A stretch of DNA of 64,000 bases from an uncultured Lachnospiraceae bacterium (GCA_947173495.1 CAMWFQ010000011.1:1-64000); one strand, 5' to 3'; shown: positions 48,608 through 57,240, counted from the stretch's first letter. Translations and numbers: made by a program. The notes: a model not told the origin generated them from the letters alone.

Positions 48608-50528
48608 TGTACCGGATTTAAAAAAGATCAAGATCGAGGCTCCTTTCTGGAAGGAAAGAATACGGATCGCAGCAGAAAAGGTCATTCCCTTTCAGTGGGA
48701 AGCAATCAACGGGCGTGTAGAGTCAGAGGCCGGCAGAAGCTATGCGGTCAGGAATCTTAAAATTGCCGGCGGATTATGTGATGAAAAATATGAAGAACCT
48801 TTATTCCAGGACAGTGATATCGGGAAATGGGTTGAGGCCGCTTCTTATAGCCTGCTATATCATCCGAGCAAGGAGATAGAGGGGCATATAGATGAAGCGG
48901 TGGATCTGCTGGAGAAGGTTCAACTGCCGGATGGATATTTAAATTCTTATTTTATAGCGGCACATCCGGAAAAGAGATATAAAAATTTTGCCTGGGGCCA
49001 CGAGCTTTATTGTTGTGGCCATCTTCTGGAAGGAGCTCTGGCATATTATCAGGTAACAGGTAAGGATAAAATGCTGCGAATTATGGATCGTTACCTGGAT
49101 CATCTGATGAAAAAGCTGGGGCATGGAGAAGGACAGATACCTGCCTATTCAGGTCATCCGGAAATAGAGATCGCATTAATGAGGCTGTACCATGCCACAA
49201 AGGAGAAAAAGTATCTTACATTTTGCGAATATCTGATAAATGAGAGAGGACGCGAGCCGGTATATTTTGAGTCTGAGTCCGGATTTGACAAAGAAGGGGA
49301 CTTAAAGTGGATGGGACTGGATTACATGATAGCAGATAAACCTTTCCTTCAGCAGGAGAATGCAACGGGACATGCGGTCCGGGCCATGTATCTGTATGCC
49401 GGCGCCGCAGATCTGGCGGCGGAGACTCAGAATGAGATGTTGGAGCAGACGCTTTACAGACTTTGGGAGAGTACCATCAGACGGAGAGTCTATGTGACGG
49501 CCGGTGTGGGTGCCCATGCATATGGGGAGAGATTCTCCATTGATTATGATTTGCCCAATGACAGCTGCTATACGGAGACCTGCGCTTCCATAGGGCTGGC
49601 ATTCTGGGCGCAGAGGATGCAGGGACTGAAATTGGATGCAGAATACGGAGATTGGCTGGAGAGAGCTGTTTATAACGGTGCACTGAGCGGAATAGCCGTG
49701 GACGGGGAACATTATTTTTATGTAAATCCGTTGGAGGTGAGACCGGATGCTGCTCATTATAGATATGATCTGAAGCATGTGAAAACACAGAGAGTGCCCT
49801 GGTATGGATGCTGTTGCTGTCCGCCCAATCTCATGCGCATGATAACTTCTATTGGAAAGTTTATATATGGAAAAGACGATTCGGGGATATTTATCCACCA
49901 ATATATCGGAAATGAATGCGATATTGACTGGGGGCAGGGAAAGTGCAGGCTCGCTATGGAATCAGGATTTCCATGGAACGGGAATGTGAAGATCAGGCTG
50001 GGCATGCAGGAGAGTCAGTATTTTACTCTTTATCTCAGAATACCTGACTGGACAGAAGATAACTGGTCGATAAAGATAAACGGAATAAAGGAAGGATGCC
50101 GTGAGAAACTGACAGGCGGTTATATACATCTGGAGAGAGAATGGTCAGATCAGGATGAAATAGAGGTTGATTTTGATATGAGACCCCGTCTTATTTATGC
50201 CAATCAGGCAGTTGCCGAAGACAGCGGCTGTGTTGCCGTACAGCGGGGGCCGCTTATCTATTGTGCAGAAGAAGCCGATAATGGCAAAACGCTGCAGAGT
50301 ATTTTGTTAAAAAATAATGCAGTATTTAAGGAACTCTGGAGGGCAGATCTAAACGGTTATATGGAGCTTGTGACAGAGGATGGGCTGAAAGAGAAGGGGG
50401 AGGGGACCCGGCTGTATTCTTACGGCAAACCGGAAATATGTCAGACACAGATCAGGCTATTGCCCTATTTTCTGTGGGGAAACCGCGGGGAAGGCGAAAT
50501 GAGAGTATGGATACGCTATGCAGTCTAA
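48591..50528 (+). CDS. GH127 beta-L-arabinofuranosidase (second of two)
   Basis: A 645-residue GH127-family paralogue. It shows the same zinc-site pattern, Glu329 and Cys331 in YTETC and Cys409-Cys410 in CCCCPPN, and the same barrel plus C-terminal beta-sandwich layout. The sequences differ clearly, so the two enzymes may act on different linkages, chain ends or aglycones. It is the last gene of the LacI operon as far as can be seen; no clear terminator was found after it. Confidence 0.9.
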   Translation: MLKNYDVPDLKKIKIEAPFWKERIRIAAEKVIPFQWEAINGRVESEAGRSYAVRNLKIAGGLCDEKYEEPLFQDSDIGKWVEAASYSLLYHPSKEIEGHIDEAVDLLEKVQLPDGYLNSYFIAAHPEKRYKNFAWGHELYCCGHLLEGALAYYQVTGKDKMLRIMDRYLDHLMKKLGHGEGQIPAYSGHPEIEIALMRLYHATKEKKYLTFCEYLINERGREPVYFESESGFDKEGDLKWMGLDYMIADKPFLQQENATGHAVRAMYLYAGAADLAAETQNEMLEQTLYRLWESTIRRRVYVTAGVGAHAYGERFSIDYDLPNDSCYTETCASIGLAFWAQRMQGLKLDAEYGDWLERAVYNGALSGIAVDGEHYFYVNPLEVRPDAAHYRYDLKHVKTQRVPWYGCCCCPPNLMRMITSIGKFIYGKDDSGIFIHQYIGNECDIDWGQGKCRLAMESGFPWNGNVKIRLGMQESQYFTLYLRIPDWTEDNWSIKINGIKEGCREKLTGGYIHLEREWSDQDEIEVDFDMRPRLIYANQAVAEDSGCVAVQRGPLIYCAEEADNGKTLQSILLKNNAVFKELWRADLNGYMELVTEDGLKEKGEGTRLYSYGKPEICQTQIRLLPYFLWGNRGEGEMRVWIRYAV

Positions 50529-50626
50529 GTTGTCCGATAGGATATCCGGCTTAGTCGAAAGAGAGCCGATGATCTGCTGTAAGGTGCTATAGCTTTGAGG
50601 AATACCATTCTATTCGTATTGGGTAT

Positions 50627-50655
50627 TTGATAGAGAGCCGGTTTTGCATTATAAT
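50627..50655 (+). promoter_or_regulatory. Promoter of the second iron-sulfur aldo/keto reductase
   Basis: TTGATA at 50627-50632, a 17-bp spacer and a perfect TATAAT at 50650-50655, 60 bp before the start codon. Confidence 0.75.
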
Positions 50656-50715
50656 GGAGAAACACGAATAAGACTGATGTCAGAGCGCAAATACAGTGAT
50701 AAGGAGGAGTTTTCT

Positions 50716-51843
50716 ATGATTTATCAGGATTTTCAGGATTTGAAGTTATCTGCATTGGGGCTGGGAGCCATGCGTCTGCCGGTGATAAACGGTGACGATG
50801 CGCAGGTCGACAGCGGTGCGGCAGAGGAAATGGTGGCCTGCGCAATCGAAAACGGAGTCAACTATTTCGATACGGCCTGGGGATATCATGGAGGAAATTC
50901 CGAGATCGTTATGGGAAAGGCACTTTCCGCTTATCCCCGGGAGAGCTATTACCTGGCTACAAAATTTCCCGGATACGATCTTGCCAACATGCCGAAGGTG
51001 AAGGAAATTTTTGAAAAGCAGCTGGATAAGTGCGGGGTAGAATATTTTGATTTTTATCTCTTCCATAATGTATGCGAGATGAACATCGACGCTTATCTGG
51101 ATGAGCAGTACGGAATCTTTGATTATCTCATGGAACAGAAAAGGAACGGACGTATCAGACATCTGGGATTTTCGGCGCACGGTAGCTGCGAGATTATGGA
51201 GAGATTTCTGGAGGCTTACGGAGATGCCATGGAGTTCTGCCAGATACAGCTGAATTATCTTGACTGGTCCTTTCAGGATGCGAAAACTAAGGTAGAGCTG
51301 CTCAACTCCTATGAGATTCCGGTATGGGTTATGGAGCCTTTACGAGGCGGCCGGCTTGCCAGGCTTCCGGAGGAAGAGGAGCAGAAGCTAAAGAGCCTGC
51401 GTCCCGATGAGAAGATCCCGGCATGGGCATTCCGGTTTTTGCAGGCAGTTCCCGGCGTGAAGGTAGTACTCTCCGGCATGTCCAATCTGGAACAGCTGAA
51501 AGATAATTTACATACCTTTGAGACAGACCGGCCTCTTACCGGGGAAGAGATGGATACGCTGCTTTCCATTGCAGAAGGAATGCTGAACAATACGCTGCCC
51601 TGTACCGCCTGCAGGTACTGTGTCAGTCATTGTCCCAGGGGGTTGGACATCCCCATGCTTCTGAATCTTTACAATGAACACAGCTTTACAGGAGGCGGAT
51701 TTATCGCGCCCATGGCACTTATGGCAGTGCCCTCTGAAAAGCAGCCATCCGCCTGCGTGGGATGCAGAAGCTGCGAGAAGGTGTGCCCGCAGCAGATTAA
51801 AATATCCGAGGCCATGAGTGATTTTGTTGCGAAAATGGCATAG
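50716..51843 (+). CDS. Aldo/keto reductase with C-terminal 4Fe-4S ferredoxin domain
   Basis: A 375-residue enzyme of the same architecture as the one at 24847-25983. Barrel motifs LGLGAMRLP, NYFDTAWGYH and VWVMEPLRGG, then cluster motifs PCTACRYCVSHCPRGLDIP and ACVGCRSCEKVCPQQI. It has its own promoter, so it is not part of the GH127 operon. The substrate is not known. Start 50716 has AAGGAGGAG; the ORF start at 50644 overlaps the promoter. Confidence 0.9.
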   Translation: MIYQDFQDLKLSALGLGAMRLPVINGDDAQVDSGAAEEMVACAIENGVNYFDTAWGYHGGNSEIVMGKALSAYPRESYYLATKFPGYDLANMPKVKEIFEKQLDKCGVEYFDFYLFHNVCEMNIDAYLDEQYGIFDYLMEQKRNGRIRHLGFSAHGSCEIMERFLEAYGDAMEFCQIQLNYLDWSFQDAKTKVELLNSYEIPVWVMEPLRGGRLARLPEEEEQKLKSLRPDEKIPAWAFRFLQAVPGVKVVLSGMSNLEQLKDNLHTFETDRPLTGEEMDTLLSIAEGMLNNTLPCTACRYCVSHCPRGLDIPMLLNLYNEHSFTGGGFIAPMALMAVPSEKQPSACVGCRSCEKVCPQQIKISEAMSDFVAKMA

Positions 51844-51863
51844 CAGGATATATGGATGTACAT

Positions 51864-52454
51864 TTAAAGATTGATCCTGCGTACCACATGACAGGGATTG
51901 CCCACAGCCAGAGAATTTTCCGGAATATCCTTTGTGACAACACTTCCGGCGCCGATGACAGATCCGGCGCCGATGGTCACGCCCGGAAGGACGATGACGC
52001 CGCCGCCCAGCCAGCATCCGTCTTCGATACGGATGGGCAGGGCATAGGTGCGGCAGAAGTATTCTCCCGACCCGGGCTGCCAGCAGGGCGTGAGCCTTTC
52101 GGAGAGGTCAACGGGATGGGCTGCCGTATAGAGCTGAACGTTTGATGCGATCAGTACGTTGTCCCCTATGATAATTTGGTTGCAGTCTACAAAGGTACAG
52201 TTCATATTGATGGACACATTGCTTCCGATATGGATATTCCTCCCGTAATCGCAGATAAAGGGTGTGCCCACCGATACGTTTGTGCCCATTTCTCCGAATA
52301 ATTGTTTCAGAACAGCGCTTTTTTCTTCTTTCTGTTCATAGGAGAGAGCGTGGTATTCTTTCAGAAGCGCTCTTGCAGCGCGTTTGAATTCCAGGAAAAC
52401 CGGATCATGGCAGTCATAGTATTCTCCTGCCATACATTTTTCAAGTTCTGTCAT
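51864..52454 (-). CDS. Maltose/galactoside O-acetyltransferase family (left-handed beta-helix)
   Basis: A 196-residue hexapeptide-repeat acetyltransferase that would transfer acetyl from acetyl-CoA to a sugar hydroxyl. The N-terminal MAGEYYDCHDP helix and the active-site TAAHPVD (catalytic His) are typical of MAA/LacA/NodL proteins, followed by repeats such as IGDNVLIASN and GGGVIVLPGVTIGAGSVIGAGSVVTKD. It converges on the aldo/keto reductase (20-bp gap). Start 52454 has CGGAGAA upstream on the minus strand. Confidence 0.92.
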   Translation of the reverse strand: MTELEKCMAGEYYDCHDPVFLEFKRAARALLKEYHALSYEQKEEKSAVLKQLFGEMGTNVSVGTPFICDYGRNIHIGSNVSINMNCTFVDCNQIIIGDNVLIASNVQLYTAAHPVDLSERLTPCWQPGSGEYFCRTYALPIRIEDGCWLGGGVIVLPGVTIGAGSVIGAGSVVTKDIPENSLAVGNPCHVVRRINL

Positions 52455-52534
52455 AGTATTCTCCGTTTCCGCCCGTATTGCGGGCTGATATTGGTGATGG
52501 GACTGTAAAACTCTGTCTTCAGAATAAAGGATAA

Positions 52535-52565
52535 CCTGTTACAGAGAAAGTAACAGGCTGTTTTT
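52535..52565 (+). terminator. Terminator-like hairpin on the plus strand, followed by a partial repeat
   Basis: CCTGTTAC (52535-52542) pairs with GTAACAGG (52550-52557), then CTGTTTTT. No plus-strand gene ends just upstream. A TATGTGCAGGGGAGCAC start of the terminator-trailing repeat follows to about 52582. Confidence 0.6.
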
Positions 52566-52618
52566 ATGTGCAGGGGAGCACAGATCAGGCAGATCTCTTT
52601 GGCATATCGCCGACATTT

Positions 52619-53140
52619 TCACACAAAATATTTGCTGGCAGGGGCCTGAATCCTCTTTGCCAATGCTTCAATCATAAACAGAACAGGCACCTGGGAGGTC
52701 GCATTGTACCCGCCGTTGACCCGTCTGGTGCTTAAGTGATATGAGAAATTCCAGTCCGAAAGCCGGGCCAGGGTGGAGGAGCCCATTCCGATGAAGATGG
52801 TAAGATCGGCTTTTTTGATACATTCCACCGCAAACAGGAGTTTTTCCTCGAAAGCACTTGAATTTGCCCGCGCAAAAAAGGAGGAGAGCTCCTGAAGATC
52901 CTCCAGAGGAGGACGGGTATTGAGAGAGGCCGCTTCTTTTTTCAGCGCTTCCTTGAATCCGGAATAGCTTTCAAAACCGTTCTTATTGCAGAAGCGCAGT
53001 ATGGTGGAGGTAGATGCATGTATCTCCTTTGCAAGCTCCCGGATGGTCATATAGGGAACCTTGTCGATGTTAGAGAGAATGTATTTGTAAATACAGATAT
53101 CGGTTTCATTGTATGTCCGGATCTCTTCATAGGAGAACAT
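52619..53140 (-). CDS. RpiR-family regulator with shortened SIS domain
   Basis: A 173-residue protein; RpiR regulators are usually 240-290 residues. The N-terminal HTH_6 domain is complete (YMTIRELAKEIHASTSTILRFC). The SIS sugar-phosphate domain starts normally at IGMGSS, then jumps to TLARLSDWNFSYHL and the normal C-terminal helix QVPVLFMIEALAKRI. About 60-80 residues, including most of the sugar-phosphate pocket, seem to be missing in frame at about 52776-52781. DNA binding may remain while ligand sensing is lost. The start follows AGGTAT on the minus strand, and a promoter lies at 53176-53204. Confidence 0.75.
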   Translation of the reverse strand: MFSYEEIRTYNETDICIYKYILSNIDKVPYMTIRELAKEIHASTSTILRFCNKNGFESYSGFKEALKKEAASLNTRPPLEDLQELSSFFARANSSAFEEKLLFAVECIKKADLTIFIGMGSSTLARLSDWNFSYHLSTRRVNGGYNATSQVPVLFMIEALAKRIQAPASKYFV

Positions 53141-53175
53141 GGCGGATACCTCCTGTGGGCGGTCTTTGTGATCTG

Positions 53176-53204
53176 ATTATATACGGATTTGGCCTTTGTT
53201 ACAA
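53176..53204 (-). promoter_or_regulatory. Promoter of the RpiR-family gene
   Basis: On the minus strand TTGTAA (53199-53204), a 17-bp spacer and TATAAT (53176-53181), 36 bp before the RpiR start codon. Confidence 0.7.
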
Positions 53205-53219
53205 CAGCTGCGGCAGATA

Positions 53220-53242
53220 AACAGTCTGCAGGCTGTTTTTTT
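53220..53242 (+). terminator. Terminator-like hairpin on the plus strand preceding a repeat element
   Basis: AACAGTC (53220-53226) pairs with GGCTGTT (53231-53237) across TGCA, then a run of seven T. As at 52535, no plus-strand gene precedes it, so it may be part of the repeat element that follows. The stretch 53141-53501 otherwise holds no gene. Confidence 0.55.
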
Positions 53243-53332
53243 ATGCGCAGGGGTGTGTATGGAAAATTGCTTCTACGCAGCACACACCGCGCGCGAGCAG
53301 GGAGAAAAAAGCCTTCCCTGCTCGATTTATTA
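53238..53332 (+). repeat. Terminator-trailing repeat element, single copy
   Basis: It starts TTTATGCGCAGGGG, has a TTGCTTCTACGCAGCA hairpin-like block, CCGCGCGCGAGCAGGGAG, and the stem GAGCAGGGA...TCCCTGCTC around GAAAAAAGCCT, matching the tandem units at 11043-11210. Confidence 0.82.
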
Positions 53333-53501
53333 CCTAATTGAATCATTCTGTATCAAATGGGGAGAATCACGGTGTGGTTCTTTTCTTTTTGAGTCGATAT
53401 AAAAGGTACAGCGGCAGTCGGAATGGAATTGGCGGGGTTGCCTCAGGAACCGCCTCAGGGACTGTTCTGAGGGGGATGGAGGATCCGAATGGAGGTGCAG
53501 G

Positions 53502-54194
53502 ATGACGAACAACAGTTTTTTTGTGAATAATATGACCCGGGCGTACAGCGGTTATCTGCAGAGTCAGCTTGCAGGAACAAAGACGAAGGGCGTGATGGGA
53601 TTTAAGGATGTGGTAAACAACATCAGCGGAAAGGAAGAGGTGAGTCCTTTTTCTACAAAGGATATGACCCTGGAAGAGTATAAACAGTATATTTATCAGA
53701 AGATCTCCATGATCCCCATGCATCCGTCCCAGGCAATGCGTTCGGTTTCCATTCATATTTCGGATGAGGGATTTGAGGCTATGCAGAAGGATCCGGAATA
53801 TGAAAAGTGGGTGATGGATACGCTGAAATATGACTTTGGCTATTATGATCCGTGGTCTTCTGTCAGCGGAGGGAGCTTTACCATACACCGGTTTGGCGCC
53901 ACAAGGGAGGAATACCGGGGGGATAGCTGGTATACCGGCTTTCAGGGAGGCCGGGGGAGAGCCCTGTATGAGAAGGAGGCGGAAGAAAGTTTCTGGGAGA
54001 AGCGCAGAAAGCGGCATAAACTGTATATACAGCAGCAACAGGAGATGGCAAATGAGAAGAAGATCCTGCAACGCGTCTGTCAGGAAGCCGCCGTCAGGAG
54101 AGGAGATTATGAGCACATGTTTGACGCCCAGGGGGCAACGCCTGTGCTGAGCATGGCGAAGATTCTTCTGACAGCAGCCAAAAAAGTAAAATAA
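53502..54194 (+). CDS. Unrecognised protein upstream of an AgrA/AgrC-like pair
   Basis: A 230-residue protein that I do not assign to a named family. The N-terminus MTNNSFFVNNMTRAYSGYL has no signal peptide. The middle has MIPMHPSQAMRSVSIHIS and a conserved-looking DPEYEKWVMDTLKYDFGYYDPW stretch; the C-terminal half is charged and helical (EEAEESFWEKRRKRHK-like, Gln-rich) and ends in basic residues. The Met/His/Pro and Trp/Tyr-rich core suggests a specific fold rather than random sequence. It has GGAGGTG before the ATG and is 112 bp upstream of the response regulator, in the same direction. Confidence 0.7.
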   Translation: MTNNSFFVNNMTRAYSGYLQSQLAGTKTKGVMGFKDVVNNISGKEEVSPFSTKDMTLEEYKQYIYQKISMIPMHPSQAMRSVSIHISDEGFEAMQKDPEYEKWVMDTLKYDFGYYDPWSSVSGGSFTIHRFGATREEYRGDSWYTGFQGGRGRALYEKEAEESFWEKRRKRHKLYIQQQQEMANEKKILQRVCQEAAVRRGDYEHMFDAQGATPVLSMAKILLTAAKKVK

Positions 54195-54306
54195 GAACTG
54201 CTGTTGATTACAAAAATCAGTCTTTTTATTACAAGGGAAATACACCTTTTAGGAAAATGAACCGATATAAGTACCAAAGGGTTTGTTGGAAAGGATATGG
54301 TTTTGA

Positions 54307-55005
54307 ATGCTTCAGATTGCAGTTTGCGATGATGAAAAAAGCATGGGTGACTATCTGGAACAGTTGATAGAACAAAGGCTTGCTGATGAGAAGGACTACA
54401 GGGTATGTGTGTTTTCATCAGGTGCAGATTTGCTGAAAAGCGTCAGTGATTTTGATATTTTTTTTCTGGATATCGATTTAAAGGATATGAGCGGAATCGA
54501 GACGGCAAGGCGTATCCGGCAGCAGTCCGGGGCAGTGATCATATTTGTGACTGCGCTGAAAGAATATGTTTTCGATGCTTTTGATGTACAGGCATTTCAG
54601 TATCTGCTTAAGCCTATCAATAAAGAAAAGTTCTTTCAGGTACTGGATGGCGCCGTGGCGGAGTGCCGCCCGGCGAAGCTTTCGGAGCCACTGGTGATCA
54701 AGACGAGGGGAATATACAGAAATATTCCCAGAGAACATATTCTTTATGCAGAGAATGAAGCCAGAAAGGTGGTATTGCACCTTGGCGATGAGCAGGTTTC
54801 CTATTACGCAAAGATGAGCGAATTAGAGCAGACATTGGGAGATCAGTTTTTCCGCTGCCACCGGGGATATCTGGTGAATCTGGATGCGGTAAAGGGTTAT
54901 GATACGGGAAGTATTCAGCTGAAAAACGGAGAGACCATCCTCATGGCAAAGCAGAAGTACAGTATTTTTGTGGATGCCTACATGGAATTTCTCCGCAGAA
55001 AATAG
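54307..55005 (+). CDS. LytTR-family response regulator (AgrA type)
   Basis: A 232-residue regulator. Receiver with CDDEK at residues 7-11 and phospho-acceptor Asp55 in IFFLDIDLKDMSG; C-terminal LytTR domain with FFRCHRGYLVNLDAVKGY. The ribosome site is weak (AAAGGA about 15 bases upstream). The kinase gene follows with its GTG directly after the TAG stop. It probably controls genes of this cluster, perhaps the unrecognised protein and the FliD-like protein beside it; that is inference. Confidence 0.9.
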   Translation: MLQIAVCDDEKSMGDYLEQLIEQRLADEKDYRVCVFSSGADLLKSVSDFDIFFLDIDLKDMSGIETARRIRQQSGAVIIFVTALKEYVFDAFDVQAFQYLLKPINKEKFFQVLDGAVAECRPAKLSEPLVIKTRGIYRNIPREHILYAENEARKVVLHLGDEQVSYYAKMSELEQTLGDQFFRCHRGYLVNLDAVKGYDTGSIQLKNGETILMAKQKYSIFVDAYMEFLRRK

Positions 55006-56496
55006 GTGGAACAGGAGTTGAGAAATGCCGTTTATTTTGCACTGGACTTTACAGGCGCTCTTTTAAGAAGATATCTCATGATCAGTCTGCTGAACAGACG
55101 GCTGACGATCAAAAACAGATATAGAGACAGCAGGAAGTGGATTTCCGCCGGATTTATTGCCATAGGCGTGGTCTTCTATATGGCAACCGGATATGTACCT
55201 TTTGTAAAAAAGATACTTTACGGCAATGAGGAAGGTATGATGGCCAGCAGAGCCAGTATTTTACCCCTTTTTATCAGCCTTTCGTTCATGCTCATTTACT
55301 GCCTGCATTTTTTTACAGGAAAGAAGAGTAATATCTGGTATCTGGTCTGCACCATATATACCATCAATGAATTGGTTATGTTTACCCTTCATTCCCTGTT
55401 CGTTACCCTTATGGGAGGGGTATCGGAGTTTCTGCTCTATCTGGTAATGGAAGAAAACCCCTTTATACTGGATCATTTCATGGCGATCTTCACGATTTTT
55501 GAAATTGCGTGGAAGCTGATCTATCAGATCATTGTTCTGTTTCTTTTTTACCATTTAACCGGGATCCTGAACCGCAACCTGATATGCGTCAGGGAACCGA
55601 ACAGAGAACAGAAACTGTTTCTGGCAGTGCCAAGCCTGATGGGGCTGTGCTTCTGCATTTTGCTGCGGAGTATCATGTATGCATACAATGATACGGAAGT
55701 TCGGTTTCTGATGGATGAATATCCGGAAAGCCGCCTGCTGATTCCCATGGTATCGGGCTTATGTCTGCTCTCCATTCTCCTGAGTTCTTTCATATTAAAG
55801 AAGCTGACGGAGAGCAGCGAAAAGGAAATGCTGGTGGAGGTTTACCAGAACCGGATCAGCGATATGGAAGAACACATGAAAGATGTGGAGCACCTCTATG
55901 ATGGAATCCGCGGCATGCGCCATGATATGAAAAACTATGTGGCGGATCTGGAAATTCTTTTGCAGCATCGTGAGAAAGGCTCGGGAGAGTATGGAGCGGA
56001 GATACGTCGTTATCTGGATGGTCTCTGTATGTCAATGGAAGAGCTGGACATGAAATGCTGTAGCGGGAATCCGGTTACCGATGTGGTACTGAGCAGAAAG
56101 ATCCGCAGAGCGCAGGAGAAAAAAATTCCTTTTGAGTGTAATTTTATGTTTCCCGGGCATCTGGGAATCAGCGCATTTGACCTGAGTATTCTGCTCAATA
56201 ACGGACTGGACAATGCGCTGGAGGCCTCAGAGAGGGAAGAAAACGGATATATTAGGCTGGATTCTTACGTAAAGGGAAATATGTTCTTTATAGAGATCAG
56301 AAACCGGTATTCCGGAGAACTGCATCCGGATGAATCAGGAAGAAATCTGGTAACAAATAAACCTGATCCATCTATTCACGGATTGGGTCTTAAAAATATG
56401 AAAGGCTGTGCCGAAAAATATTATGGAACACTGAGGTGGGAGCACAAAGAGGATGAATTTCTGCTTGCGGTCATGCTTCAGGGGAAGGAGAAATAA
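55006..56496 (+). CDS. GHKL sensor histidine kinase (AgrC type)
   Basis: A 496-residue kinase. The N-terminal half (to about residue 265) has several membrane helices, then a coiled-coil linker, phospho-acceptor His306 in GMRHDMKNYV and a GHKL ATPase (LLNNGLDNALEAS, GLGLKNMKG). The start is uncertain: a GTG directly at the regulator stop, or the TTG at 55018 with CAGGAG. AgrC-type kinases usually sense peptides; no agrB/agrD-like gene is present in the window. Confidence 0.88.
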   Translation: MEQELRNAVYFALDFTGALLRRYLMISLLNRRLTIKNRYRDSRKWISAGFIAIGVVFYMATGYVPFVKKILYGNEEGMMASRASILPLFISLSFMLIYCLHFFTGKKSNIWYLVCTIYTINELVMFTLHSLFVTLMGGVSEFLLYLVMEENPFILDHFMAIFTIFEIAWKLIYQIIVLFLFYHLTGILNRNLICVREPNREQKLFLAVPSLMGLCFCILLRSIMYAYNDTEVRFLMDEYPESRLLIPMVSGLCLLSILLSSFILKKLTESSEKEMLVEVYQNRISDMEEHMKDVEHLYDGIRGMRHDMKNYVADLEILLQHREKGSGEYGAEIRRYLDGLCMSMEELDMKCCSGNPVTDVVLSRKIRRAQEKKIPFECNFMFPGHLGISAFDLSILLNNGLDNALEASEREENGYIRLDSYVKGNMFFIEIRNRYSGELHPDESGRNLVTNKPDPSIHGLGLKNMKGCAEKYYGTLRWEHKEDEFLLAVMLQGKEK

Positions 56497-56499
56497 GAA

Positions 56500-57240
56500 A
56501 TGGGTTCAAATGGAATTAATTCACTGATTTTACATAACAGGCTGATCAGCCAGGCGAGGTCCAGGGCAAGGTCTTCAGGCGGCTCCATGGGCGCTATGCT
56601 GGCAAACAGTGCATCCGGGGACAAAAACACAGCGCTGCTCGATGCGATGAAGAGCCAGGGAAAGAAGAATCCCTCAAGTGATTCGGATCTTCGCTCAAAG
56701 AGTAATTATACTACCATGAAAAAAGCGGCGGAGAATCTGAAAAAATATGCCAAAGATCTGTTAGCCGGTCCGGAGAAAAAGTTTGAGGAGATGACAGACG
56801 AGGAGAAGGCGAAATACAGGGAAGAAGCTGTGTCTAAAATGAGTGATTTTGTCGCCGACTATAATTCCATGATCCGGAGTATGACAAACGAAGGCGGTAA
56901 GGTGAATGAAATTTATTTAAATCAGCTTAAAAGTTGCTTTAAAAATGCCAAAGCCGATCTGGAGGAGCTGGGAATCACCAGGGCGGAAGATGGAACGCTC
57001 TCTCTGGATAAAGATGTCCTTCAGGCGGCAGATGCAGAGAAAATCAAAAAAGTTCTTGGCTCCGAAGGCACGTTTATTGATGACGTGGCGAAGAAAACTG
57101 AGAGCATCATTGCCAATGCGGATACCAATCTGGCGGTAGTGAACAAAAACCTGTATGCAGGAACTTACACGTACGATCATAACGGCACAGATATTTTCGA
57201 TATTCTGAACAGCGGCAGTAAATATAATTTCTGGGGATAA
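56500..57240 (+). CDS. Unassigned protein with FliD C-terminal-like pattern
   Basis: A 246-residue protein. The N-terminal 60 residues are Ser/Gly/Ala-rich (INSLILHNRLISQARSRARS), and residues about 95-215 read like the C-terminal domain of flagellar cap protein FliD: FVADYNSMIRSMTNEGGKV, LEELGITRAEDGTLSLDKD and KKVLGSEGTFIDDVAKK. It is far shorter than FliD (450-700 residues) and no flagellar gene is in the window. It starts 4 bp after the kinase stop codon, so it shares that transcript and ends at a strong terminator. Function not known. Confidence 0.7.
   Translation: MGSNGINSLILHNRLISQARSRARSSGGSMGAMLANSASGDKNTALLDAMKSQGKKNPSSDSDLRSKSNYTTMKKAAENLKKYAKDLLAGPEKKFEEMTDEEKAKYREEAVSKMSDFVADYNSMIRSMTNEGGKVNEIYLNQLKSCFKNAKADLEELGITRAEDGTLSLDKDVLQAADAEKIKKVLGSEGTFIDDVAKKTESIIANADTNLAVVNKNLYAGTYTYDHNGTDIFDILNSGSKYNFWG

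Noticed and set aside
56500..57240. A flagellar operon
   Set aside because: Only a partial FliD-like pattern is seen; no other flagellar gene is in the window.
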